The position numbers and the translations under genes are program-made. 64,000 nt of DNA from Prorocentrum cordatum (taxonomy: Eukaryota; Sar; Dinophyceae; Prorocentrales; Prorocentraceae). Positions 43,836 through 52,522 of the stretch are shown in pieces. The number at the start of each line of letters is the position of its first letter. The stretch's first letter is position 1. The notes beneath the pieces were generated by a model, which had not been told where the DNA came from, made no database searches, and saw only the letters and a program-made list of their open reading frames with translations. The stretch lies in assembly GCA_963575745.1 (NCBI GenBank), contig CAUYUJ010004747.1:194010-258009 (forward strand), read 5' to 3'.

Positions 43836-44129
43836 AGCGATGGGGATCGCTGGGGTGAAGCGATGGCGATCGCTTGTGGAGAGGGGAGCGATGGGGATCG
43901 CTGGGGTGAAGCGATGACGATCGCTTAGGGAGCGGGGAGCGATGGGGATCGCTGGGGCGAAGCGATGGCGATCGCTTGTGGAGAGGGGAGCGATGGGGAT
44001 CGCTGGGGTGAAGCGATGACGATCGCTTAGGGAGAGGGGAGCGATGGGGATCGCTGGGGCGAAGCGATGGCGATCGCTTAGGGAGAGGGGAGCGATGGGG
44101 ATCGCTGGGGTGAAGCGAGGGCGATCGCT
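43836..44129 (+). repeat. 51-bp higher-order array of paired palindromes
   Basis: Palindromes with GGGG centres start every 51 bp at 43,836, 43,887, 43,938, 43,989, 44,040 and 44,091. Each is followed 23 bp later by a second palindrome with GGCG or GACG centre (43,859, 43,910, 43,961, 44,012 and 44,063; the last, at 44,114, has one mismatch). The array ends about 105 bp before the transposase start codon. Confidence 0.95.
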
Positions 44130-44234
44130 CGGGCGGGCGTTGGCGAGGATGGGCTCGCGATGGGGGCTAGTTGCTCAGCCGTTTCGGCTCGACTCGCGAG
44201 TGACGCGCGTCGCTCGTGGCCAAGCGGCGGCGCG
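44114..44234 (+). promoter_or_regulatory. 5' module of the transposase gene, duplicated at 47,848
   Basis: From the last palindrome onward the sequence CTCGGGCGGGCGTTGGCGA, GATGGGCTCGCGATG and CAGCCGTTTCGGCTCG is repeated almost unchanged at 47,848-47,940. CTCAGCCGTTTCGGCTCGAC (44,174-44,193) resembles the spliced leader (AGCC.TTT.GGCTC) at about 14 of 21 positions. Confidence 0.6.
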
Positions 44235-46252
44235 ATGCCCAAGCGGCGGCGCGATGGCCCCGAAGCGGAGTCGGGTATCCGATGTCCGCGACCTCAGGCG
44301 GCCAAGCGGCGTCGGCTATCCGATGCCATCGCTACGCATGGCGTATCTGGCAAGGCCCTCGTTCGCATCGCCAAGAAGCTCGCGGAGCCTGGCCATGCGC
44401 AAGAGCTGACGGCTTACGCGGTCCAATCCACCATTGAGGGCGTATTCGACGACGTCGGGACGACAATCGAATTGCCCATGCAAGATAACGAGCCGCCCTT
44501 CGCTTGGAAGCTCGCCAGAATCGACAAGCTCCTGCGGTATGTTTGCAAGGCCAGCCCCGTGTACAGTGAGCTTCTCGCGGTGGTCGCGAACCGCGTCCGC
44601 GGCGCGCCGCTCTCGCTGGTGCTGTACATGGACGAAGTGACACCAGGCGACGCGCTGGCCCTGAGGCACGATCGGAAGTTCTGGATGATCTTCTTCATGT
44701 TCCTGGAGTTCGGGGCTGACATGCTATGGAGGGAAGAGCTGTGGCTACCGCTGGGGCGTCTGCGAACGAAAGCGAGCAATCGCGTGGGCGGCGGCATCTC
44801 CTGTGCCACTCGACTCCTCATCAGGGAGATGTTCTTCGGATCCTCCAGGCTCGCGGGGGCTGGCGCGCGCGTGGAGCTGGCCAACGGCGCTCCGATGATG
44901 GTGCGGGCGCGCCTCTCCAATCTTCTCGCAGACATGGATGCGTTCAAAGACATTCTGCGTTTGCGGGGTGCCAACGGCTGGAGGCCTTGCTTGCGATGCA
45001 AGAACGTGATCTTGAAGGGCGGTTCCGTCGACGGCGACGGCGGCTACTTCGTCGACACCTGTTGTCACGAGCACGCGCGCTTCGATCGTCATTCAGACGC
45101 CGACGTGTGGAAACTGTGGGACGACCTCGCCGCAGCGGCGGCGACCGCGGGACAGCCTGGCCACATGACGAAGGGCAACTTCCAGCGGCTTCAACTACCA
45201 TCCCAATGGCTTGCTGGAGGATAAGGAATTGCGGGCGATAATGAAGCCGTCCGCCATGACGTATGACAGCATGCACAACCTATGGAGCAATGGCACCGTT
45301 GGCTGGGAGGTGTTCGCGTTTGTGAAGGCGTGCCAGAGAAAAGCTGGCATCGGATGGCCCGAGCTTCACGCGCTCACGCGGCGCTGGCAGTTCCCGAGGT
45401 CGCACGGCAGAACGGCAAAATATATGTTCACGCCTGGGCACGAGACCGCGTGCAAGAAATCATTCAAAGCAGGCGCCAGCGAGCTGATCTCGACCTTCTT
45501 CGTCCTTTTGGCGTTCGCCGAGGAGCGCGCCGTCCGCATCGGGTCGCTCGAGCGCGAAATAGCGTCCCTTCGGGCGTGCGGCCTGCTGGCGGACGCGTTC
45601 CTGAAGGTCAAGCGCGGGCGTGCCCCCCCTCGCAGTGACTTCATTGCAGCGGCTGAAGTCCATCTCAACTTGCACAAGCAGGCGTACGGCACCAAATACG
45701 TGAAGCCCAAACACCACTACGTGTTTCACAACGCGGAGCAGGAGCCGAAAGAGCTCGACTGCTTCGTGACGGAGCGCCACAATAAGGCGGCAAAGGCGGT
45801 GGCCGAACCAGTGGAGAACACCGCGCGCATGGAGGCCACGACGCTCGCGGGCTGCGTATTGCAGCAAGTGCGGCAACTCGAGAAGATGGGGCCGACGGGC
45901 AACTCGCTGGTGGGAGCGCGTGCCGAATCTGACGGGTTGCGCTCCGTAGTCGGGGCCGCCGACGTCTCCGTGGCCAGGGGGCTGCGCTGGGAAGGGAACG
46001 CCTAACGTGGGCCAGGTGGTTCGCTCGCGCGGCGGCGAGGTGTTTATCATCGACGCGTGCGCGGAGATTTCTGGCGAACTGCACATCGTCGCCCGCGGGA
46101 TCGAGATCTCAACGGGCGCGTGCGGCCTCAGCACTGGCAGCGTGGTGAACGAGCTCCTCGTCATCAAGATGTCCGACGCTGACCTGGATGGCGCTGTCTG
46201 GGCGTGGCGCGCGAAGAGCAACGGTGACTATGTCATCGCGCACGCGCGCTGA
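44235..46252 (+). pseudogene. Element B gene 5: transposase-like protein broken by two frameshifts
   Basis: Starts MPKRRRDGPEAESG with further basic KRRRL nuclear signals. Landmarks: LVLYMDEVTPGD (about residue 130), RKFWMIFFMFLEFG, NLLADMDAFKDILRLRGANG (about 234), WRPCLRCKNV (about 254), then after a frameshift near 45,180 FNYHPNGLLEDKEL, YDSMHN, KPKHHYVFHNAE and FVTERHNKAAKAV. A second frameshift near 46,002 separates the C-terminal GQVVRSRGGEVFIIDACAE. This is a second large dinoflagellate family. The DE and DMDAFKD acidic residues, Cys pairs and KPKHH motif point to a DDE-type transposase with a Tnp2-like layout; that is inference. The frameshifts mean the copy is dead, uses frameshifting, or has assembly errors. 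It differs clearly from the transposase-like gene of element A apart from the PKHH region. Confidence 0.65.
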
Positions 46253-46300
46253 GAAACAGATGGAAACATGCGCCGCGCCGCGGTGTGTGTGTGTGTGGGG

Positions 46301-46556
46301 AGCGATGTCGATCGCTGGGTGAGGTGAAGCGATGCCGATCGCTCGGGTGAGGAGATGAGAGGATGAGGATGAGGATGAGGAGGAGGAGGAGGAGGGGGAG
46401 GGAGAAAGCGATGCCGATCGCTGGAAGGAGGGGGGGACGGAAAAGAAAATCGAGCGATGCCGATCGCTGGGTGAGGTGAAGCGACGTCGATCGCTTGAAG
46501 GAGGAAGAGGAGGAGGAGGAGGTGGCGGAGGAGGGAGGATAGCGATATCGATCGCT
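46301..46556 (+). repeat. Palindrome cluster 6 of element B
   Basis: Exact copies at 46,301, 46,328, 46,407, 46,453 and 46,541; a variant at 46,480 (AGCGAC). Centres GTCG, GCCG and ATCG. Confidence 0.95.
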
Positions 46557-46650
46557 GGAAGATGGGCGGGGGGTGGGAGGAGGAAAATAAGATCACTGCG
46601 CGCAACCGTTCAGCTTTGGCGCGCTGCTGCCCCTTGGGCTCGCGCGGGGC

Positions 46651-46914
46651 ATGCGCGATGCTGCCCCTGGCGGCCGCGCGCAAGCGCGCCTCGAGCTGGC
46701 CGAAGGCGGCCGCGCACGACGACGAGACGACGACGACGATGCGACGACGGCGACGAAGACGGCGACGAATGAGGCGAGCTTGCCCGAGCGGCTGCTCGGG
46801 GAGGTGGAGCAGCTGCGCGGGGAGGTCGAGCAGCTGCGCGCGGCGAACGCCCAGCTGCGGGCGGAGAAGGAGGAGGCGGATAAGACGACGACGACGACGA
46901 CGAGACGACGACGA

Positions 46915-46963
<49 letters not shown>

Positions 46964-47368
46964 TGGCGGCGACGACGACGGCGGCGGCGGCGGCGACGAC
47001 GACGACGACGACCCCCCCAGGTGGCGCGGCACTTGGCCCTCCAGATCGACATGCGCGACGTCGAGCTGGATCGGGCCGCCGAGCTGCTGGGCGTCGCGCG
47101 CCGCCGCGCCGCGGTGCATGCGGCGGCGCTGGCGCAGCTCAAGCAGGACGCGATGACGATCATCCGCCTGCAGAGGCTGTGCGACGCCCCCGAGGCGGAG
47201 GCGGCCATGGCGTCGGCGGTGGTCATGGCCGACGCCCTGACGACGCCGCCTCCGCCGCCGTGGTCCCCCCGTGAGGAGGGGCTCACGGGCGGCGACGGGC
47301 GCCCAGGGTCGTCCACGGACGCCCTGACTGAGCCGCCCCCGCCGCCGCGGCCTGCGCCCCCGCAGTGA
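46651..47368 (+). CDS. Element B gene 6: coiled-coil protein, paralogue of gene 0
   Basis: Exon 46,651-46,875 and exon 47,018-47,368 join in frame to 191 codons through a GAC-rich intron of 142 bp that starts GCGGATAAG and ends CCCCCAG. Exon 1 has Thr/Asp-rich repeats from GAC triplets, then EASLPERLLGEVEQLRGEVE and LRAANAQLRAEKEE, a clear heptad coiled coil. Exon 2 continues with VARHLALQIDMRDVELDRA and LAQLKQDAMTIIRLQRL, then a Pro-rich tail. The region before the start, ATCACTGCGCGC, resembles the region before gene 0 on the other strand. Function unknown; the long helices suggest self-association. Confidence 0.5.
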
Positions 47369-47439
47369 GGCGGCGCGAGGCTGCGCGCGCCAACAAGAAG
47401 CTTGGGGGGGGATATCGATGTCGATCGCTTGGGGGAGGT

Positions 47440-47863
47440 AGCGATGGCGATCGCTTGGAGGAGGGGGAGGAGGAGGAGGAGCAGGAGGAGCAGGAGGAGC
47501 AGGAGGAGCAGGAGCAGGAGGATGAGGAGGAGCAGGATCTGCATGGGCAGCCAGGGGGCTGCGGAGGGAGGAGGAGGAGTAGCGATGCCGATCGCGATGT
47601 GCATGGGCAGCCAGTGGGGCCGCGGGATTTGCATAGGCAGCCAGGGGGGCTCGCGATCTCGATCGCCGCGAGGAGGAGGAGGAGGAGGATGAGGAGCAAG
47701 AGAGCGACGCCGATCGCTGGGGGAGGCGAAGCGATGTCGATCGCTTGGAAGGGGGAGGAGGCAGGAGAAGGAGGAAGAGGAGGATGACGATGATGAGGAG
47801 GAGGAGAGCGATGTCGATCGCTCGGGCGCGGGTGGGAATATGGGTGGAGCGATGGCGATCGCT
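47440..47863 (+). repeat. Palindrome cluster 7 of element B
   Basis: Exact copies at 47,440, 47,730, 47,807 and 47,848; variants near 47,414, 47,581 and 47,703. Between them are GGA/GCA repeats and a short repeated GCATGGGCAGCCAG motif (47,542-47,645). Confidence 0.9.
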
Positions 47864-47993
47864 CGGGCGGGCGTTGGCGACGATGGGCTCGCGATGACGG
47901 CGATTGCTCAGCCGTTTCGGCTCGCCTCGCGAGTGACGCACGGGGCGCTCGCGGCCAAGCGACGGCGCGCGCGCGCGCAGGAGGGGGCGCGTC
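47848..47993 (+). promoter_or_regulatory. 5' module of gene 7, copy of the transposase 5' module
   Basis: Nearly identical to 44,114-44,215, including the leading palindrome and the spliced-leader-like CTCAGCCGTTTCGGCTCGCC at 47,907-47,926. The similarity ends before the start codon, so two different coding sequences share one upstream module. Confidence 0.6.
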
Positions 47994-48343
47994 ATGGACG
48001 ATCTCCCCTCGGAACCGCTGCCACCTGGGCTGGTCGGCGCGAAGCCGTCCAGTGTCCCGCTGCCGCGAGGCGGCCCGTGGCCGAATATGGCCAACGCGAA
48101 GTTCTTCAAGATGCCGTCGCCCGCCGCTTTCGTTGCGGCCACCTCCAAGGACGCGGCGCCGCCGCCGCCACCCAAGCGGCCGCGCCTCGAGGTTGCCGCC
48201 GTCGGCCGAGAGGGAGCCTCAGGCGGCTCCAACAGCAGGCCGAGCTGCAGGCGTTGAGCGAGGCGGAGGCGATCTGCTTGGCCGCCTTCCGCGACGGGCA
48301 GGGCGGCGAGGCGGCCCCTGAGGGTGAGCCCCCTGCGCGGTGA
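47994..48343 (+). CDS. Element B gene 7: small unknown protein with an apparent frame change
   Basis: The start MDDLPSEPLPPGLVGAK leads through NMANAKFFKMPSPAAFVAA and a basic PKRPRLEVAAVGRE to a stop at 48,257. Protein-like sequence continues in another frame (LQQQAELQALSEAEAICLAA) to 48,343, so there is either a frameshift near 48,210-48,225 or a very short intron. No family recognised. Confidence 0.35.
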
Positions 48344-48440
48344 GGAGGCCGCGCGTGCACTGAGGACGCGGCCGCGCGCGGTGAGGAGGCCGCGCGCCCC
48401 GCCGCGCTCATCACTCTCCTCCCCCCCTCCCCCCCCTCAC

Positions 48441-48497
48441 AGCGATCGACATCGCTCTCCTCCTCCTCCTCCTCCTCCTCAAGCGATCGCGATCGCT
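48441..48497. repeat. Last two palindromes of element B
   Basis: 48,441 has the opposite centre orientation (CGAC), like 34,343 near the left end. 48,482 has centre CGCG and is a perfect 16-bp palindrome, with flanking A and T extending it to 18. Confidence 0.95.
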
Positions 48498-48503
48498 TCA
48501 TTT

Positions 48504-48641
48504 CCCTAAGTAACTTATAAGTATCTTATAGTGTTAGCTTAAGTAACTTAAGAACATCAACTTAAGTTACTTATAAGTATCTTAGTAAGTACCCATAAGT
48601 AGCTCATGTAAGTAGCTATGTTACTTGCGATGCTTATACAT
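48504..48641. repeat. AT-rich subterminal repeats, right
   Basis: Repeats of AAGTAACTTATAAGTATCTTA type, counterpart of 32,418-32,665. Confidence 0.7.
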
Positions 48642-48679
48642 AGGGTGCAACTAGCATACGAACCACCATTCTCGAAGCG
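48642..48679 (-). repeat. Right terminal inverted repeat of element B
   Basis: Ends GAACCACCATTCTCGAAGCG on the plus strand, followed directly by a G run. Confidence 0.9.
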
Positions 48680-48929
48680 GGGGGGGGGGTGCCGGCGAGG
48701 GGGGGGGGGGGGGTGCCGGCACCGGGGGGGGGGGTGGGGCCGGCGCGGGGGGGGTGCGGGCGCCGGGGGGGGGGGGGCCCGGGGGGGGCCGGCACCGGGG
48801 GGGGGGGCCGGCACACCGGGGGGGGGGGCGCCGGCACGGGGGGGGGGGGGGTTGCCGGCACCGGGGTGGGGGGGGGGGGGGGGTACCGGGGGGGGTGGGG
48901 TGCCGGCGCCCCCCGGGCCGGTGGGGAGT
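48680..48929. repeat. G-rich GGTGCCGGCACC minisatellite right of element B
   Basis: Same repeat type and strand orientation as 32,040-32,379. G runs reach 15 or more bases, so the true length may be misassembled. Confidence 0.85.
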
Positions 48930-49110
48930 CCCGGGGCCCGGTTCGGTTCCACCCGGTTCGGGCTTGCCGTTCGGGCCGGTTTCGACCGGCGGGTTCGGTT
49001 CGAAACGCCCGGTCCGGTTTCAGCCGGCCCGGTTCGGGCTCCGGTTCGGGCGGTTCGGTTGCAGGAGCCGCCGGTTCACGGTTACCAGTTCGGTTCGGAC
49101 TCTTCTTGCT
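48930..49110 (+). repeat. CCGGTTCGG minisatellite, second array
   Basis: Degenerate CCGGTTCGGG/GCCGGTTTCG units, same orientation as 13,484-13,660. Confidence 0.8.
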
Positions 49111-49112
49111 GC

Positions 49113-50060
49113 TGAGGCGGATGTCCAGGGCGTCGACGTACATGGCACCGTGTTGAGTTGGCTTTGCAGCACCGAGGTCCTCCTTCGTGTCGAATCTGGT
49201 TACAATATGGTGGGCCACTACCTGGATCGCCGCATCTGCCGCGTGCCGGGGCTTGGCTACGATCGGAGCGAGGGCCCGACATGCGCGGGCATCTTGGCGG
49301 GGGGCGCGGACCGTCCCAAGGCGGTGCTTCAGGGGGGGCCCACGCAGCAAACGAACCGGCCAAGGCGACCCGGCGACGGCCGGGGGGCCCGACGGCGAAG
49401 CGCAGACCAATTATCGCAGCGATGCTGGCCGCGCGCCCCGCGCGTCGCCCGGGCGCTTCGGCGCCCAGTGCTCGGCCAAGGAGCTGGGCGAGTAGATGTC
49501 CGCGCCTCGCGGCCCAGGCCGCGAAATGCTGGGCCGCCCCGCGCTGCGCCTCGCAGGCGGCCCGCCCCTGGTTGTCATTCTCAAGCGCGAGCCAGAGGCG
49601 GGCGACTCTTGGGCCCCAGTCGACGGCATCTGGGCCGAGGGGCGGGGCTGTTATTTGACCCGCGCGGGCTGCGAGCGCGCGGGCTTGTATTTGATCGAGT
49701 CCTGGGTCGTGACGGACCAGATTCGCGCACTCTCCAGCCCGGAGGCCGAGCTGCGCGGCGTCGTCAACGACGCGGCCAGGGGCATCATGGCCAGGATGCT
49801 CTACAGGGGGTTCGTGGACACGCGCGGCTCCAGAGCGGCGCGGTCGGTCACCGCGGTCGGCGATGCCGGCGCCGCCCTCGGCATCGGCTAGAGAAGCGGC
49901 GCGGGGGAGACCCGCCACATCGCGACGCGGTGGCTCTCGGCCCGGGCGCTGCCAGGGAGAGACGCATCGCCCCGAAGAAGACTTTCGGCGTCGCCAGCCT
50001 GAGGGCGCATGCGCATGGGCCGAAGAGGCGCCAGGAGCTCATGGAACAACCCCCCCCGGC
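49113..50060 (+). pseudogene. Copia-type RNase H remnant
   Basis: ESWVVTDQIRALSSPEAELRG (about 49,700-49,760; the SSPEAEL box carries the catalytic Glu) and VGDAGAALGI (about 49,860) match the RNase H of Ty1/copia elements. After frame changes come GETRHIATRWL (about 49,906) and SLRAHAHGPKRRQELM (about 50,000-50,045), corresponding to the usual RHI-TRWLW and ADLGTKxL...ELM ends. The segment 49,113-49,500 should be the reverse-transcriptase tail but is too decayed to read. At least two frameshifts; inactive. It has the same orientation as the gag at 10.3 kb. Confidence 0.7.
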
Positions 50061-50789
50061 AGGGCCCGCTGGCCGCCGCTGCCCTCCAGCGCCGGCGGCC
50101 CTCGGAGCGACCCCGCGCGACGCGGGCCGCCCAGGGGGCGCAGATGGAACCCGCGCGCGCGGGTCAGCCGCAACGCCGGGACTCCGACCTCCTCTGCTGC
50201 ATGTTCGCATCTCTTGGGGCCGCGGGTAGCTGGCGCGCCTCCGGGAGCACGCGCGCAGACCGCGCGAGGCCCAGGGGCCGGCGGAAGCCCGCGGCCGCCG
50301 GAGGCCGCGCGAGGAGAGGGGGGGCGGCGAGCGCATGGGCAAGAAACAGCGGTACACGCCATCGTGAACCTGACGTGCTTGAGCGCAGCTAATGCTGATG
50401 CGGCCGTTACCTAGGCTGCGGGTGGCCCGTCGGTCAGCGGAAGTCCCGCGACAGCGCCCTCGTCCGCGGCTTCAGACCGCGACAGCGGATGAACTTCGAA
50501 GAGGCGATCAGCACGCAAACCACGCGTGAGGCCGCATGAGGCCCCATAGCGAAACGAAGGATGAACTTTCGGAGGTATTCCTCGGACGCGCGGTGATATG
50601 GCGGATGCGAACGCGCGTGCCGTTCCAGCCGACATTGTTTTTTTGTTGGCGCCGCGTCGTGGGCAGCCGGCAGCGGGGGGCGTTTCTCGCCCGGGTGTCA
50701 GGTTAGCGCAGTGAGAGCAGGCAGTGCTCGGCGACTGTCCGGGGGCCGCGCCCTGCGGAGGCGCGGTGGATTGAGCAGTTTCGATGAGT
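50061..50789. other. No gene recognised
   Basis: GC-rich sequence between the RNase H remnant and the LTR-like segment. It may be the end of the copia reading frame and its 3' untranslated region. Open frames on both strands lack domains. Confidence 0.4.
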
Positions 50790-50990
50790 AGTAGCCTGAG
50801 CCATGCTGCTAGTCTGCGCGCAGCATTGTGTAGCACCGACATGAACGCGCCCGTCCGCGTTTGGCCCAAGCGTCCAGGCGAGAAAAGAACGCCCTCAGTC
50901 TTTCTGCCCATCTGCGCTTTCTCTTTCTCGAGTGCCGTTCTCGCTCGCCGGCATAGGTCGTTAAGTATTGACAGCGCGTGTTTTCAACCA
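50790..50990 (+). repeat. LTR-like segment downstream of copia RNase H
   Basis: Resembles 9,873-10,060: AGTAGCCTGAGCCATGCTGC, GTCTGC, and GCCCAAGCGTCCAGGCGAG followed by GCCCTCAGTCTTTC. About three quarters identical by eye, same orientation. Confidence 0.5.
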
Positions 50991-51050
50991 TTGTTGGGCA
51001 CGTTGCGATCTCCGGACGTTGCGAATCGCTTTGCTAATTCTTCAATTATT

Positions 51051-52483
51051 GGAGGGGGCGAACTGGGCCATCCAGGGGGTGGATGGACAAGTGGGCCGTT
51101 CATCGGGTGGATGGAAGCGCGGTGGTGCGAGAAATCACAGCTGGGATTGCGGATGGCTCGGCCGTCCACTTTCACCTCGTCCCTCAACCATCTTTGCTGG
51201 AATCAGCTCCTGCCAGCTAGACAGCCCTGGGCCCTCTCGACTGTCTCCACTTCTCTTGCGTATTTAATGGTCCCACTGGCTTTCGATCTCTTCTCCCTTC
51301 ATGTTTTCTCAGTGTCCTCCACACCTGTACTGCTGCCCTTCTAGACGCGGTGAACTTGCCTCGACGTTGGGTTGTCAAAAAAAAGGGGAGGAGGAGGGGA
51401 GGAGGAGGAGAAGGAGGAGAAGGAGGAGGAGGAGGGAGAGGTGATAATGGGATGAATGAGGGAGGAGGAGGAAAAGGAGGTTCATAAGGATGAGCATGGA
51501 GGACGATGAGGGAGGAGGGCGGGAGCAGGATTGCGGAGGATGATGGAGGAGGAAGGAGGGGGGGCGGAAGGATGAGGACATGTGAGGAGGAGGAGGAGGA
51601 GGAGGAGGAGGAGGACGACGACGACGCGGTGCGAAAAGGGAGAAAAGGGACGACGAGGTGCGGGGCGAGAGGGCAGGAATGCTGGCGGGAGGGAGGGAGG
51701 GAGGCATGGGAGCAGGAGAAGGGGAGGGAGAGGCGGGGTGGTTTGGGATCGGTGCAAGGGCGCCCTGGGTCGCGGGAGCCAAGGCGGCCAGGCGCGCGAG
51801 TACCCTTCCCCCGAGGCGCGGAACGCCTTTCCGAGGGAGCTCTGGGAAGGGGTTCCATGAGCCGGGTGGATGGCCCACTTGGGGCCTCGGAGCATCAGCC
51901 GGACGGATGGCCCACTTGGGGCCCTGGACCGGTGCAGGGGTACTGGGTGCCCCGGTGTGATGTTCCATGAGCCGGGTGGATGGCCCACTTGGGGCCTGGG
52001 GGCGGCGAGGGGGTTGCGCGCAGGGCGTGCGAGGGTCGGGGGCGTGCATGAGCCGGATGGATGGCCCACTTGGGGCCTCGGGGGGGGCGGCCTCCAGGAG
52101 CCGGGTGGATGGCCCACTTGGGGCCTCGGAGCATCAGCCGGACGGATGGCCCACTTGGGGCCTGCATTCGGCCTCCGCGGAACAGCGTTCGGGAAGGGCT
52201 GCGCGCCTTCCCGGAACAGCGTTCGGGAAGGGCTGGCGGCGGAGGGAACGGGGAGGGGTGGGAGCGGGAGAGCACGAGGTTGGAAGAAAGGGGCAAATGG
52301 AGGGAGGGAAGGGGAAGGGGACGGGGGAAGGCGAAATAGGACAGGGGAGCTGGGGGAAGGGAGGGGGAGGGGGGGGGGGAGGGATGAGGGAGGCAGAGTG
52401 CGAGAGAAAATGGGCGCGGTTGGCAGATGTAAGTAGCGGACTAGCATCAGTGAGGCGCTGAACGACACTGGTGTGGGACGCGG

Positions 52484-52522
<39 letters not shown>

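Larger units (their letters stand above)
32380..48679 (+). mobile_element. Element B: 16.3-kb multi-gene element with terminal inverted repeats
   Basis: The outer 38 bp (32,380-32,417 and 48,642-48,679) are inverted copies, 36 of 38 identical, starting CGCTTCGAGAATGGTGGTTC. Inside each end lies AT-rich sequence full of TTATAAGTA-type repeats. The interior holds about fifty copies of the palindrome AGCGATNNNNATCGCT in every spacer, six plus-strand gene positions and two related coiled-coil genes that face opposite ways near the two ends. One gene is a transposase-like protein of a different type from the one in element A. Both ends abut the same G-rich minisatellite in the same orientation, consistent with insertion into it. 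Gene content does not match Polintons, Starships or any giant transposon class I can name. Confidence 0.75.

Noticed and set aside
43836-44129. Bacterial-type replication origin with iterons
   Set aside because: The phased 51-bp array resembles iterons, but there is no initiator gene or DnaA-type site and the context is a eukaryotic transposon.
41900-46250. Virus-derived element such as a Polinton
   Set aside because: No DNA polymerase B, capsid, ATPase or retroviral-type integrase motifs were seen in either giant element.
32996-48497. CRISPR array or cyanobacterial HIP1 repeats
   Set aside because: Palindrome spacing is irregular, spacers are GGA-rich and repeated rather than unique, and no cas genes exist. 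HIP1 (GCGATCGC) is only partly contained in the motif, and introns and eukaryotic families exclude a bacterial source.
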